DNA from: JAXMBN01 sp046349875
GTDB lineage: Bacteria > Planctomycetota > Planctomycetia > Pirellulales > Pirellulaceae
Reading direction: 5' to 3'
Assembly: GCA_046349875.1 (NCBI GenBank)
Contig: JAXMBN010000003.1
Span: 145,248-209,247, forward strand
DNA: 64,000 nucleotides
Part shown: positions 26,936 to 35,787 of the stretch, in pieces
Layout: each line of letters starts with the position of its first letter
How positions within the stretch are numbered: position 1 is the first letter of the stretch
Notes under the pieces: generated by a model
What the model saw: the letters and a program-made list of their open reading frames with translations, nothing else
Told to the model about the DNA's origin: nothing
Databases searched by the model: none
Position numbers and translations under genes: made by a program

Positions 26936-27002
26936 CGACCCTGACACTTGGGGTTGATAGTTGCTCCATTTTAAATCGTTGCATAAGTTCCTTGCAATTT
27001 TC

Positions 27003-27057
27003 TTGACGTGACGAATTCTTTCGCTAAGATTTCGGGAGGTGGCGAATTCTTTCGCTA
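27003..27057 (+). promoter_or_regulatory. Putative blaI-M56 promoter with duplicated operator
   Basis: The 17-base sequence G(A/G)CGAATTCTTTCGCTA occurs twice, at 27010-27026 and 27041-27057, start to start 31 bp (three helical turns). The first copy sits between a TTGACG -35 (27003-27008) and a TAAGAT -10 (27025-27030). Such duplication over a promoter fits binding of two BlaI dimers. It differs from the TACA/TGTA dyads of classical bla/mec operators. Confidence 0.6.
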
Positions 27058-27091
27058 CGTATGGGCATAAACGAGATGCAAGGGAGTCGCC

Positions 27092-27478
27092 ATGGCACGA
27101 TCAAGTTCGAATCAACCTACGGAAGTGGAACTGCAAATCCTTCGAATCCTGTGGGATCAAGGGCCAAGCATCGCGCGCCAAATTCACGACTCGCTTCAAA
27201 CCTTTAAGCAGACGACCTATTCCACGACGGTCAAAATGTTATCGGTCATGCTCGGAAAAGGATTGGTAAAACGCGATGAGTCGGTATCGCCTCAGGTTTA
27301 TCGTGCAGCTGTCACTCGCGATGTTGCAGGGAAGCGATTGGTAAAGGATCTTGTTGAAAAGGTTTATGACGGGGCAGCGGCAACGCTGGTTCTCCATGCG
27401 CTTCGCGCTGGAAAATCATCAGCCGAAGACTTGGCGGAAATCCGAAAATTGCTCGACGAAATGGAGGGCCGATCATGA
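27092..27478 (+). CDS. BlaI/MecI/CopY-family transcriptional repressor
   Basis: This is a winged-helix repressor of 128 residues. The family pattern is clear: LQILRILWDQGPSIARQIHDSL, then TYSTTVKMLSVMLGKGLVKRDE (recognition helix) and the wing PQVYRAAVTRDVAGKRLVKDLV, ending with a helical dimerisation tail. In the classical system, signal-activated BlaR1 protease leads to cleavage of BlaI and relief of repression. Here the downstream M56 gene starts at 27475 and overlaps the stop (ATGA), so both are made together. The paired 17-bp sequence in the promoter is the probable autoregulatory operator. No beta-lactamase gene follows, as is usual for planctomycete BlaI/M56 pairs, whose inducers are unknown. 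Confidence 0.93.
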   Translation: MARSSSNQPTEVELQILRILWDQGPSIARQIHDSLQTFKQTTYSTTVKMLSVMLGKGLVKRDESVSPQVYRAAVTRDVAGKRLVKDLVEKVYDGAAATLVLHALRAGKSSAEDLAEIRKLLDEMEGRS

Positions 27479-30400
27479 ACCAAGTCGACTGGCAACTCTG
27501 GATGGACTGGCTGTCAGGGCCCGCTCTCGAACGATTAGGTTGGGTGCTGATTCACTCCTTGTGGCAGCTGGCCCTGATCGGTAGCGTTGCTTGGCTTTTC
27601 GATAGCGTACTTCGCCGTAACAACGCACAGACTCGTTATTGGACGAGTGTCTTATTCTTGGGAATGATGGCTTCGACTCCTTTGGTGACTTGGTTTCTGG
27701 TGGAAAGCAATAGTGAAGGAAACGTTTCTGCTTTCCTGGAACGTCGCCAAGCAATTCTCGATGCCGATGATCATCATCGTTTGAACCCTGGAATAGAGTC
27801 TGACCGCATGATCGCAAATGCATCGCCTTCTTGGGAACATCAAGCTGATGGAGATCCCAGTGTCGATCGTGTTCGAGAGAATGCTTCTGCGATGGCAGGC
27901 AACACGGCAGGATTCATGACTCGCCACTTTCTCAAAGGGATCGTCATCGCTTGGTGGATCGGAGGATGCATCGCGGCCTTGCGTCCAATCGTTAGTTGGT
28001 TCCATATTCGGCGACTGAAGACGTGTGGCCTTCAAGAGATTTCTGATGAGTTAGGAATGCGAGTTGCCCGTTTGGTTGGGCTCTTTCTCGCGAAACGGAA
28101 GGTAGCTGTCTGGCAATCATCACTCGTACGTTCTCCGATCGTGGTGGGGCTTTTTCAAAGCACGATCCTCCTACCAATGGGATTGGTGGCGCAGCTAAGT
28201 CCTCAGCAGATCGAATGGATCATTGCGCATGAGCTTGCTCACGTTCGACGTCATGATTACTTGATCAACTTACTGCAAACGTGGGTGGAGACTCTCTTCT
28301 TTTTTCATCCGATGGTTTGGTGGTTGTCACATCGCGTGCGCGTTGAACGAGAACATTGTTGCGATGATATGGTGGTAGAGAAGCTTGGCAATCCTTCGCA
28401 GTATGGTCGTGCACTCTTGGCGATTGAAGAATGGAATCATGCAGAATCGGTATTCGCTTTAGGGGCCAGGGATGGAACGTTGCTCGCACGAGTTCAACGG
28501 TTGGCTCAACGGGACGCAAAGCGTCCCTCGACGATTGGATATCCGATCTCGCTCGTGTTGATAAGCCTTTTAGCAGTTGTTGGTACTGGAATCGCTTGGA
28601 ACTCATTGCAGGGTGGATTTCCAGGTTCTCAAGAACCGGTCAGCGATGCTTCGAACGCTTTTGGCCGCGAGTCCTTTGGACTGCAGTGTCGACTTGTTGC
28701 GATCCCGGCAGGCTTGCAGGCAAAGTCGATCGATTGGAGTCGTGCCAACGTCACATTTGCAACAGCGGAGGAGATGGCCTTTGCGGTAGAGATCAAGAAT
28801 ACCAGTCGAATGCCGATTTCGCTTCTCAGCGAAGTTTTTCATATTGCGCCTGATAATTCGCAACCACTCCGTTGGAACGAATCGTGGTTTGATCAGAGCC
28901 GTTTTGAGTTTGATTTTAGCGATGCGAATGGAAACCGTGTTCCGCGGCCGGTTCGAGAGTTCTTTCAGCCTTGGACACTTGGGCTCGAAGCATTACCCTG
29001 CGAACTGCTTCCCAACCAGTCGGCCATCGTCTTGCTGCGACCGGGAGCTTATCCAAGTCCGATGGCTTGGCAATTGCCGTCTGGCAGTTATGAAGTGGTT
29101 GTTCGCTATCGTGGGCCTAATGAGGTTATGCGGCGAGAGATGTCCAGATTCAAGTCATCGCCGGCGATCGAGAGCGTATGGTCGCATGAAGTGGATTCGA
29201 AACCGATTCGTTTTTCGATTGAACAGAATCAACCCATTCGACCGCTTCACGAGTTGGTTTGGGGGAAGTCCGTGAACGGATTGCAAGCTGCGATCGAGTT
29301 TCGAAAAGCAGAAAATGTCGAGGGCGATCCAGGGATGCCCATCGGTTACCCCATCGGTTCGAAGTTCAAAACGATCGTGCACGTACGCAATAGTGGAACC
29401 AAGGCGGTGTCGTTCATCAGTGAAACGGCGCGGCAGGGCGATCGCGTCGTCGTCACCGATGAAAAGGGAGTCGAAGTTACCGTTCGAGACGTTTGGTTTA
29501 GCGGTTGGCCAGTGGATGTGGCATGGAAGCTGGAGCCGGGCGAATCGGCTCCTCTGGAAATACTCACACCACTGATCGGAGAGATCGACAAGCTGGGGCG
29601 TTACAACGTCAAGATGACCCTTCGGTTTGCAAGTCGCTCGATGAAGGATCCTGCGGGAAACACTGTGTTTCCGCGTGAAGGTGACTATACCCATGACCTA
29701 GAGACAGGCGAAGCATCACTGTGGCTTCAAAAGGCCAGTTCTGTTCATGCGTCGGATAGGCCTGGCAAATGGCAGGTAATGTCTGGCGTGGAGCTCGAAT
29801 TGGAATCCAAGCTCTTTCATGGCGCGGATTTGATGACGACTGCGTTCATTCATTGGGCATCGAAGGAGCAGGCCGAGGCACGCTACGTACCGGTGCACAT
29901 CGCTTCGGACTTCTTCGGTAACCGTGAGAAGTATCTAACGGCTTGGGAAGATGGAAAGCCCGAGCTTTGGTGGATGAAGAAGATAGAATCATTCAATGGG
30001 CAAGGCAGCATTGGCAGCGAGTCCCAAGTGCATCGATTGGATTACAGTCGACCGCTATGGATCATTGAACATCTCTACGATGGCTATCCGGATGATTTGC
30101 AAGAATTCAATGATATTCGATCGAAGTTCGAAAGCACGTTTCACCCCAAGTTGAATGGAAAAGAAACGTACCGATACTATCGAACGAGCTTGCCGGGGAG
30201 TGAGCCTCCGGTTCGCGATACCGGTAAGATCATGATCTTCCTCGATCCTGACGAGAAGTGCCGTGTTTCTTCGTCGCTTCCTGACAGTCCGCATGAAACG
30301 CCCTGCACGCTGGATACAGTTGGTGACGTCATTGAGAACATTGCAAATAAGCTTCGCGAGATCAAAGGGATTCCCCCGCTCTATTTAGAGTTTGGTGCTG

Positions 30401-31392
30401 CGCCTCAGTATCCAATCGCTTCCTTAAGAAAATTGCTCGCCAACTGTTCGGGTAAAGGGGTGATTCTCCCGGTGATGCCTGAATCAGATGGGGGACAAGC
30501 ATCGAATTCGAACATGCCATGGCGAGCTTTTGGTAAAGTCGTCGATGACCAAGGCAGGCCCTTGAAGGGAGTCCGCGTTCGAGCGGCCACTGGTGTTGGG
30601 ACTTTGCGCGGAGGCGGAAGTGGTGAGACGGACGCCGAAGGTAACTATGATTTCAAGTTCGGATTTGGAGTCCTGTACGGAAACGAAGGAGGAGCACCTT
30701 CCGCTCAGACGCAGTATGCATTCATCGCTGCTTCCATGGACGGTTACTTTGAAAAGAACATGAATCGCCATGGTGATGGAATCGCGAGTTTGCGCGAAGT
30801 AAGCGCTGCCGATCTTAAACATTGGAGTGTCGAAGCCAACGAAGTCTGTTTGCCTGAACGACCGCGAAGAGTTGATTTTGTGATGGTACCTGCGGCGCGG
30901 TTCCGTGGCATATTGGTAGATGAAAAGGATCAACCCCTGGCGAACTATTCCGTTGCGTTGGGAGGCGAGAATTTGGCGCCGGGTTCTTCGGTACATGCGC
31001 AAGTGCTGACCGATGCGGAAGGCAGATTTCGGATCGATGACATCCCCACGACTAGTGCATTTCATATCGAAGTGCGCAAGCCACGAAATGAACTGAAACC
31101 ACCTTGGAACGATTCTTGGGCGAGCGGACTCGTTTTCTTTGAAGATCCTGGTTCGAAGGACCTTCGCATCCGGCTGGAACAAGACGATAAGAGCATCGCG
31201 AGGTTAGAAGCAACGACATTCCGTTTGAAGATTCAGGGCCCTGGAATCGGTGGACGTCAAGCGATCAAGGCTGCACAAGAAAAGCCGCTGATCGATCCGA
31301 CGCGCAGGCCAAAAGGAGAATGGTTCAACGGTACGATGGAAACCGAATCGTTTGAATGGGTACTCTCGAATGGAGCGGAGGGATCCCAATAG
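27475..31392 (+). CDS. BlaR1-like M56 membrane metalloprotease with very large C-terminal region
   Basis: This is a 1305-residue M56-family antirepressor protease. Membrane helices lie at about 22-44, 55-75, 153-172 and 265-285, and a fifth at about 360-380. The zinc motif HELAH is at 252-256 with EREHCCDD at about 291-298. The first 380 residues are thus a complete BlaR1-type protease that could cleave the BlaI repressor. The remaining 900 residues are exported and unlike the penicillin-binding domain of BlaR1. They consist of beta-rich segments (about 400-780), a mixed region, and two carboxypeptidase-regulatory-like (CarboxypepD_reg) modules, FGKVVDDQGRPLKGVRVRA at about 1020 and FRGILVDEKDQPLANYSVAL at about 1140. 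The sensed signal is unknown. It overlaps blaI by four bases. No terminator is seen before the convergent ZIP gene. Confidence 0.92.
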   Translation: MNQVDWQLWMDWLSGPALERLGWVLIHSLWQLALIGSVAWLFDSVLRRNNAQTRYWTSVLFLGMMASTPLVTWFLVESNSEGNVSAFLERRQAILDADDHHRLNPGIESDRMIANASPSWEHQADGDPSVDRVRENASAMAGNTAGFMTRHFLKGIVIAWWIGGCIAALRPIVSWFHIRRLKTCGLQEISDELGMRVARLVGLFLAKRKVAVWQSSLVRSPIVVGLFQSTILLPMGLVAQLSPQQIEWIIAHELAHVRRHDYLINLLQTWVETLFFFHPMVWWLSHRVRVEREHCCDDMVVEKLGNPSQYGRALLAIEEWNHAESVFALGARDGTLLARVQRLAQRDAKRPSTIGYPISLVLISLLAVVGTGIAWNSLQGGFPGSQEPVSDASNAFGRESFGLQCRLVAIPAGLQAKSIDWSRANVTFATAEEMAFAVEIKNTSRMPISLLSEVFHIAPDNSQPLRWNESWFDQSRFEFDFSDANGNRVPRPVREFFQPWTLGLEALPCELLPNQSAIVLLRPGAYPSPMAWQLPSGSYEVVVRYRGPNEVMRREMSRFKSSPAIESVWSHEVDSKPIRFSIEQNQPIRPLHELVWGKSVNGLQAAIEFRKAENVEGDPGMPIGYPIGSKFKTIVHVRNSGTKAVSFISETARQGDRVVVTDEKGVEVTVRDVWFSGWPVDVAWKLEPGESAPLEILTPLIGEIDKLGRYNVKMTLRFASRSMKDPAGNTVFPREGDYTHDLETGEASLWLQKASSVHASDRPGKWQVMSGVELELESKLFHGADLMTTAFIHWASKEQAEARYVPVHIASDFFGNREKYLTAWEDGKPELWWMKKIESFNGQGSIGSESQVHRLDYSRPLWIIEHLYDGYPDDLQEFNDIRSKFESTFHPKLNGKETYRYYRTSLPGSEPPVRDTGKIMIFLDPDEKCRVSSSLPDSPHETPCTLDTVGDVIENIANKLREIKGIPPLYLEFGAAPQYPIASLRKLLANCSGKGVILPVMPESDGGQASNSNMPWRAFGKVVDDQGRPLKGVRVRAATGVGTLRGGGSGETDAEGNYDFKFGFGVLYGNEGGAPSAQTQYAFIAASMDGYFEKNMNRHGDGIASLREVSAADLKHWSVEANEVCLPERPRRVDFVMVPAARFRGILVDEKDQPLANYSVALGGENLAPGSSVHAQVLTDAEGRFRIDDIPTTSAFHIEVRKPRNELKPPWNDSWASGLVFFEDPGSKDLRIRLEQDDKSIARLEATTFRLKIQGPGIGGRQAIKAAQEKPLIDPTRRPKGEWFNGTMETESFEWVLSNGAEGSQ

Positions 31393-31416
31393 AAGAATCG
31401 TTTAGAAGTCGATGCA

Positions 31417-32379
31417 TCATTTTGGGGAAGCATGTTCATGATCGTGGGGACCATGATCATGATCACTATGCGAATGATCATGCGAATGGGATGGCGATTC
31501 CGTCGAATGGACATGCTGATGGCCTGGGAGATTTTCGATGCCGAACGCGATCGCGATCCCCAAGAGAAACACCGTGGTCAGCTTGCCGCGATCGTGATCG
31601 TGAAACGCAACTTCGGGTAAGAGATCTGCAAGTGCGATTCCGATGAAGAAGCCGGCGGATAGGGCCAGGCCCCATCCGAGTACCGCTGAATTCGCAAAGA
31701 GTTGGCTAACACCGAAATAGAAAGCCATCGCTCCTATCGGGCAAGCTAACGAAAATGCAAAATTGGCGAGCGACTGGTGTGTTGCCGACCAGTGTTGACG
31801 CTTCATGACCGAGGTAATGGCAAACGCGTCCAAGGGCTTATGAAGAGCAACCGCTAAGAAGGTTCCCAATCCCCCAAGACCAAGCCAAGCGTTATGTTCC
31901 GATTCCGCCATGACGCTCGTCGCCAATGCGACGCCATCGAATAGTGTGTGGAGAAGCAATCCGAAGAAGAGACCCGTCCAGCTCATTCCTCGCGATGTCG
32001 CATCAGACCCATGCGAATGGTGGTGACCGTGATGATGTCCATGGTGATGCCCATGATCGCATGTATGTCCCGTCTCTGCCCCAGCTTCAGTCTCGTCCGG
32101 ACCAGAATGATCATGGGTGTGGAATAGTCTAATGAGCAAAAACATGATGATGAGCCCAATTAAGGTCCCAGCGCCCGCATAGGATGCCACGCCAAGAGAG
32201 TCGACGGCATGCGGAAGGAGGTGCAAAAGGGCTATTCCCAACATCAAGCCTCCGACGCCGCTCATCAAAAGCTGCGTTCGAAGGTGAGTCATCTTTAAGA
32301 GGGTCGATAAGCGGCCCCCAAGCATCGAGGCCGCGATGATCACAAGACAGTAAATAGTGAGGACGACGATGGGGCTCAT
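31417..32379 (-). CDS. ZIP-family metal transporter with His-rich loops
   Basis: This is a ZIP (zinc/iron-regulated) permease of about 320 residues. Helices I-III are followed by a long His-rich cytoplasmic loop (about residues 92-130, with HGHHHGHHHGHHHSH). Helix IV carries the metal-site motif HTLFDGVALAT and helix V carries HKPLDAFAI. Further helices follow, then a second His/Asp-rich tail (HSHDHSHSDHDHGPHDHEH). These features support uptake of Zn2+ or a related divalent metal into the cytoplasm, with the His tracts as sensor or buffer. ATG 32379 (MSPIVVLTIY) is preferred over 32394. It converges with the M56 gene, 24 bp apart. No Zur-like site is obvious upstream. Confidence 0.9.
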   Translation of the reverse strand: MSPIVVLTIYCLVIIAASMLGGRLSTLLKMTHLRTQLLMSGVGGLMLGIALLHLLPHAVDSLGVASYAGAGTLIGLIIMFLLIRLFHTHDHSGPDETEAGAETGHTCDHGHHHGHHHGHHHSHGSDATSRGMSWTGLFFGLLLHTLFDGVALATSVMAESEHNAWLGLGGLGTFLAVALHKPLDAFAITSVMKRQHWSATHQSLANFAFSLACPIGAMAFYFGVSQLFANSAVLGWGLALSAGFFIGIALADLLPEVAFHDHDRGKLTTVFLLGIAIAFGIENLPGHQHVHSTESPSHSHDHSHSDHDHGPHDHEHASPK

Positions 32380-32809
32380 GCGGACCTGTTCCACGAAATG
32401 CAGTTAAGTTGCAAATGCAATGTTTTGGATTTTACCCGAGTGGAGTGGGCTCTGGCGAGTCCAACGCTTACCACCGATCGCAAAAAATCCGTAGCCCGAT
32501 TGTCCCAATCGGTAGAACGGTAGTCCGATTGTCTCAATCGGTAGAGCCATAGTCCGATTGTCCCAATCGGAATTCACTTTTCCCGATTTTTCCAATCCTA
32601 AAGTAAAGGCAATTCCTCCCAGCATCGTTTCCTTCACAAGAACGCCTTCCCCTCGAAATGTTACCAAGCCGCGACTGGATCGCTTCGTATACGATCTTCT
32701 TTTCAAAAGAATAGAATTTTCGGTGTGAACCTGCCAAGATTTACCGAGTCTAACTCGGGGCGTCGAAACCGAGCATTCTCTCCCCCTATTCTTTTCGAGA
32801 AGTGCATTC
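32380..32809. other. Intergenic region with palindromic tandem repeats
   Basis: About 430 bp separate the divergent ZIP and methyltransferase genes. The main structure is the 29-bp repeat array at 32492-32571. An open frame on the minus strand across the region only translates that repeat (LPIETIGLPFYRLGQSGYG) and is rejected as a gene. AT-rich DNA before 32810 probably holds the methyltransferase promoter. Confidence 0.5.
32492..32571. repeat. Three 29-bp repeats, each a small palindrome
   Basis: The units start at 32492, 32521 and 32550, and each contains (C/T)CCGATTGT(C/T)(C/T)CAATCGG. Each copy is itself an inverted repeat (CCGATT / AATCGG) that could fold into a small hairpin. A related sequence (TTCGGTTGTCCTCAACCG) occurs at about 38731. 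Function is unknown; they resemble REP-like intergenic repeats. Confidence 0.8.
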
Positions 32810-33457
32810 ATGAATGTGGAAGCATCCTACAATCGCTGGGCATCTTGCTACGATTCGATGGTGAACCCGACCCGAGATCTGGATCGGGAAGCCGCTCAAA
32901 CGAATTTCGCTGGACGATCCTTCTCGCGCATTTTAGAGGTTGGGTGCGGTACAGGCAAAAACACGCAATGGATGACCGAGTTCGCGGATCATATCGTTGC
33001 CATGGATCTTTCAGAAGAAATGCTCCATCAGGCTATGTCCAAGGTTTCTAGTTCGAAGGTCCATTGGCGGCGAGCGGACATTCGGAATGCGTGGGGAGAT
33101 TTGGGAGATCCCTTTGATCTCATCACCTTTCACTTAGTGTTAGAGCACGTTCAGGATCTCCTATTTGTATTTGATCAAGCGGATCGAACTCTCATGCCGG
33201 GAGGATTCGTGTATGTGAGCGAACTCCATCCCTTCAAGCAATACCTTGGTTCGCAAGCTCGATTTGAATCAGAGCATGGTACTCAGTTGGTGGAAGCCTA
33301 TTTACATCATGTGAGCGATTATGTTTCTGCGGCCAAGCACGTGGGATGGAAGTTGGTGGACCTTGGCGAATGGTTCGATAGTGAACCGGTGGATTCCAAA
33401 GCCGCCGCGGTGCCTCGATTGATCACTTTAATGTTTCAACGTCCTGCGAGCGTTTGA
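32810..33457 (+). CDS. Class I SAM-dependent methyltransferase
   Basis: This 215-residue methyltransferase has a Rossmann-like fold. Motif I is ILEVGCGTGKNT at about 40-51, and an acidic residue follows in IVAMDLSEEML. DPFDLITFHLVLEHV (motif II/III) and LMPGGFVYVSELHP are typical of Methyltransf_11/UbiE-like enzymes. The N-terminal YNRWASCYDSM is the common start of small-molecule methyltransferases. There is no signal peptide, so it is cytoplasmic. The substrate cannot be told, and no pathway genes flank it. The preceding repeat-filled spacer suggests its own promoter. Confidence 0.88.
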   Translation: MNVEASYNRWASCYDSMVNPTRDLDREAAQTNFAGRSFSRILEVGCGTGKNTQWMTEFADHIVAMDLSEEMLHQAMSKVSSSKVHWRRADIRNAWGDLGDPFDLITFHLVLEHVQDLLFVFDQADRTLMPGGFVYVSELHPFKQYLGSQARFESEHGTQLVEAYLHHVSDYVSAAKHVGWKLVDLGEWFDSEPVDSKAAAVPRLITLMFQRPASV

Positions 33458-33562
33458 TAAAAGCTATCTCGGAACGATGGCGTTGTGCCAGGCAAGGGAC
33501 CATCGATCGCGAACCTCGAGGGCTCTTCCGTTGTCTGGCTAAGTGAACATGCGATAAAAAGG

Positions 33563-33589
33563 CGAGGCAATGGTGGAAGGATTGCCTCG
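33563..33589. terminator. Hairpin, possible minus-strand terminator
   Basis: CGAGGCAAT (33563-33571) and ATTGCCTCG (33581-33589) make a perfect 9-bp stem with a 9-base loop. Read on the minus strand the stem is followed by CCTTTTT, so it could terminate leftward transcription. On the plus strand it has no T-run. It lies 105 bp after the methyltransferase stop. Confidence 0.5.
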
Positions 33590-33738
33590 AATGCAACGAG
33601 TAGAAGAGAGTGTTAGGCGGATCATGGTACGACAAATCTATTTTTGGGTGAGTTATCTCTAGGCTTGCAGCTTTGTCGGAAAGCTTGATGAGGATTCTGC
33701 TATGAAGATTTGACACTTACTCGTTGTTTGAGTGAACC

Positions 33739-34092
33739 ATGAAAGACGTTAAAGAAGAGGAATGGAATACATCGGTTGCAGCACGCGTTGCTGGAGAAGA
33801 CTTACGACCGGGTGACTATGTCGCGTTATCGCGAGAAACGATCGAGCTACCATCGTTCTTTTGGTGTGATTCGAGCGCAATTGGTTCGTACGAAGAGCCT
33901 GTGCGAATCCAATTCCTGTCGCGGGAGTCGGGCTGCCCTTGCAAGATTATTACGGTCTGTTTGCCATTTGTTTATGCAGAGCGACCATCAGGGGCTGTGG
34001 TTACCTTCGACATCCGGCGTAATGAGCTGTTGAAGTTGCATCGGAAAAAAGGTTGCAAAATCTTCGAACGGCTGAAGTCGAACGGCAAGTGA
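33739..34092 (+). CDS. Conserved small hypothetical protein
   Basis: This 117-residue protein is one I recognise only as a type of small planctomycete protein of unknown function. It starts MKDVKEEEWN. A middle part rich in beta strands follows, RPGDYVALSRETIELPSFFWC and EPVRIQFLSRESGCPCKIITVCLPFVYAE. The end is helical and basic (LRKLHRKKGCKIFERLK type). The cysteines at about 44, 67, 69 and 75 could bind metal, but the spacing is not a known motif. There is no signal peptide or membrane segment. A TTGACA hexamer lies at 33710-33715, too close for a standard promoter. It converges with the hydrolase gene. Confidence 0.7.
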   Translation: MKDVKEEEWNTSVAARVAGEDLRPGDYVALSRETIELPSFFWCDSSAIGSYEEPVRIQFLSRESGCPCKIITVCLPFVYAERPSGAVVTFDIRRNELLKLHRKKGCKIFERLKSNGK

Positions 34093-34117
34093 TGATGCCT
34101 CGATCGATGAAAGTTTC

Positions 34118-34154
34118 AAGAAAAACGGCTTCGCCAATCTAGGGCGAAGCCGTT
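34118..34154 (-). terminator. Rho-independent terminator overlapping the hydrolase 3' end
   Basis: On the minus strand, AACGGCTTCGCC, a 7-base loop and GGCGAAGCCGTT form a perfect 12-bp stem (34124-34154) followed by TTTTTCTT. The 5' arm of the stem encodes the last residues of the hydrolase, and its stop codon (34139-34141) lies in the loop. Confidence 0.8.
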
Positions 34155-35524
34155 GCGCTGGGGGCAGAAGCGAGTCCTACCGTATTCACGGTTTGCACGG
34201 TGTATCGGTAGGATTGCTTGGGATCGCGCGTGGCATCGACATACTGCAGAGGTACGAGAGGTTGTACGGGTGTGTCGGAATAGGAAAGGCCTTGATAGAT
34301 GGGCCTTCCAAAATTGTTCTTGCCGTTCTCGGGTACTGTTGCAATCAGTTGTCCGTCGCGAAAAATCTGGAACTTTGCAATGCCACTCTCTAGATCTCCC
34401 GGTGCGTCCCACAATAACTTTCCATCGACGAATCGAACGTTTTGGGGAGGGTTAGGAGGCGTCGCATCTGGGATCTGTGTGTCCTTGCCATAGTGAACCC
34501 ATGCTTCTGCAATCGCAGCATTAGGGAGCCAAGAAGATTCAAGAGGATCTCGGCTCCATTCCTTTGCAGGGCCAACCGTTAGTGATACATGGTCACCGTA
34601 CCAAGCTTCATTCATGGAGATCGTGGGTAATGTTGGCGATCCCTCATGAGGCATGCGTAGAGCGATACAGGCATCGAGCCAGCGGATGGCGAGATAGCGT
34701 TGATTTCCGCAATCGTGACTCGAGAGAGGATCGATTGCCAATCCGACGAGCCCTTTCTGATTGCGGACAGTCTTGAAAAACTTTTCGTTGGCCGGCCATA
34801 CGGCAGAGAACTGTCCTTCTTTGACGGTGTAACCTTCTTTGGTGCCTAGGTTGCACATCATGGGAACCTGCAGAGCGGCAGAAGAAAGTGTGTGGTGACG
34901 AATGCGCGTTTGATTCGGTTCTTCGGCGAGAAGAGGAACACCGGATCGAAGCCAAGCCGCCATCACTCGCTCTGGATAAAGCATCACCATTCCGCCTACC
35001 CAGTGACCGCCACCACTATGGCCCCATAGTGCCCATGGAACCTCGGAGAGTTCAGGGTGACTGGCAGATTTTCCAAGGTCTTGCAGACATCGCAAAAAAG
35101 TAGCTGCGGATCCATTGCGCGGATCGCACCACATCTGGCACTCCGCAGTTTGCGGTTGTTCGTAAGCAGGTGCGAGTAACGCACATTGATGCTTGGCTGC
35201 GAGAGCCTGCCAATGAAGATCGAAGGCTCCGGTAAGTCCAGACTTGCACGAACCTTCTCCACATCCATGTTGATGGACGATAACACCTCGAAGCTTCTCG
35301 ACTTGAGGTGGAATCCAAATCGTGTAATTCACTGGAAAGATAAGCTGTCCCGGCTCCGTGGACGCTTCATACCGAACACGATAATAAGGAGGCTTCACTT
35401 CGGGGAAAACATCGTAAGGTGGTTGCTGAGCAAAAACGCAGGTTGCATCCATCAACCATACGAAGAAGAGTGCAAAGAAATGTGAAGGGATGGAAGGAAA
35501 AGCAAAGGATGGTTGGAGTCGCAT
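34139..35524 (-). CDS. Secreted alpha/beta hydrolase with C-terminal fibronectin-like domain
   Basis: This exported protein has about 461 residues. Starting at ATG 35524, a signal peptide (hydrophobic SHFFALFFVWLMDATCVFAQ) is followed by an alpha/beta hydrolase domain. VIVHQHGCGEGSCKSGLTGA near the start suggests an oxyanion region, and WALWGHSGGGHWVGG carries the nucleophile Ser in GHSGGG. HDCGNQRYLAIRWLDA may hold the catalytic His. The last 110 residues (PPQNVRFVDGKLLWDAPGDL to the end, with YRYTVQTVNTVGLASA) look like a fibronectin type III or similar beta sandwich. The substrate is unknown; periplasmic or extracellular esterase activity is plausible. Codons upstream of 35524 do not look coding. 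Its terminator overlaps the 3' end. Confidence 0.85.
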   Translation of the reverse strand: MRLQPSFAFPSIPSHFFALFFVWLMDATCVFAQQPPYDVFPEVKPPYYRVRYEASTEPGQLIFPVNYTIWIPPQVEKLRGVIVHQHGCGEGSCKSGLTGAFDLHWQALAAKHQCALLAPAYEQPQTAECQMWCDPRNGSAATFLRCLQDLGKSASHPELSEVPWALWGHSGGGHWVGGMVMLYPERVMAAWLRSGVPLLAEEPNQTRIRHHTLSSAALQVPMMCNLGTKEGYTVKEGQFSAVWPANEKFFKTVRNQKGLVGLAIDPLSSHDCGNQRYLAIRWLDACIALRMPHEGSPTLPTISMNEAWYGDHVSLTVGPAKEWSRDPLESSWLPNAAIAEAWVHYGKDTQIPDATPPNPPQNVRFVDGKLLWDAPGDLESGIAKFQIFRDGQLIATVPENGKNNFGRPIYQGLSYSDTPVQPLVPLQYVDATRDPKQSYRYTVQTVNTVGLASAPSATASP

Positions 35525-35599
35525 TGCAGGGGCTCGAGAAAAAGGTGGGAAGCTCGAGAATCGAAAATCGCCGAAGTCTATACAACGAGGATTTCGGTC

Positions 35600-35746
35600 A
35601 TGGGGCCCAATTCTAAACAAGTTCTAAGTAAATTCAAAAAGGTTTGTTTTCAAAAATGGCCGTTTTGTCTTGAAGGAAAGGAATGTCGGAACTTCGAAGA
35701 GAAAGGATGCATGTGCGGGGATCGCGAATGCTATGATCGTGGTTAA
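35600..35746 (+). CDS. Possible small Cys-rich ORF at edge of RHS island
   Basis: An ATG at 35600 opens 48 codons: a basic N-terminus (SKQVLSKFKKV), then CFQKWPFCLEGKECRNF and EEKGCMCGDRECYDRG, with six cysteines in about 30 residues. The composition is unusual for random intergenic DNA, and the ORF sits at the left edge of the RHS cassette island. I recognise no family. It could be a small metal-binding or disulfide peptide, a remnant, or chance. No good ribosome site is visible. Confidence 0.3.
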   Translation: MGPNSKQVLSKFKKVCFQKWPFCLEGKECRNFEEKGCMCGDRECYDRG

Positions 35747-35787
35747 CGTGATGGAAGGTTCATGCGATTCACATTGGCAATAGCCCC

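Noticed and set aside
32404..32811. Minus-strand frame of 135 codons between the ZIP and methyltransferase genes.
   Set aside because: Its sequence is the translated 29-bp repeat plus flanking DNA, with no protein family.
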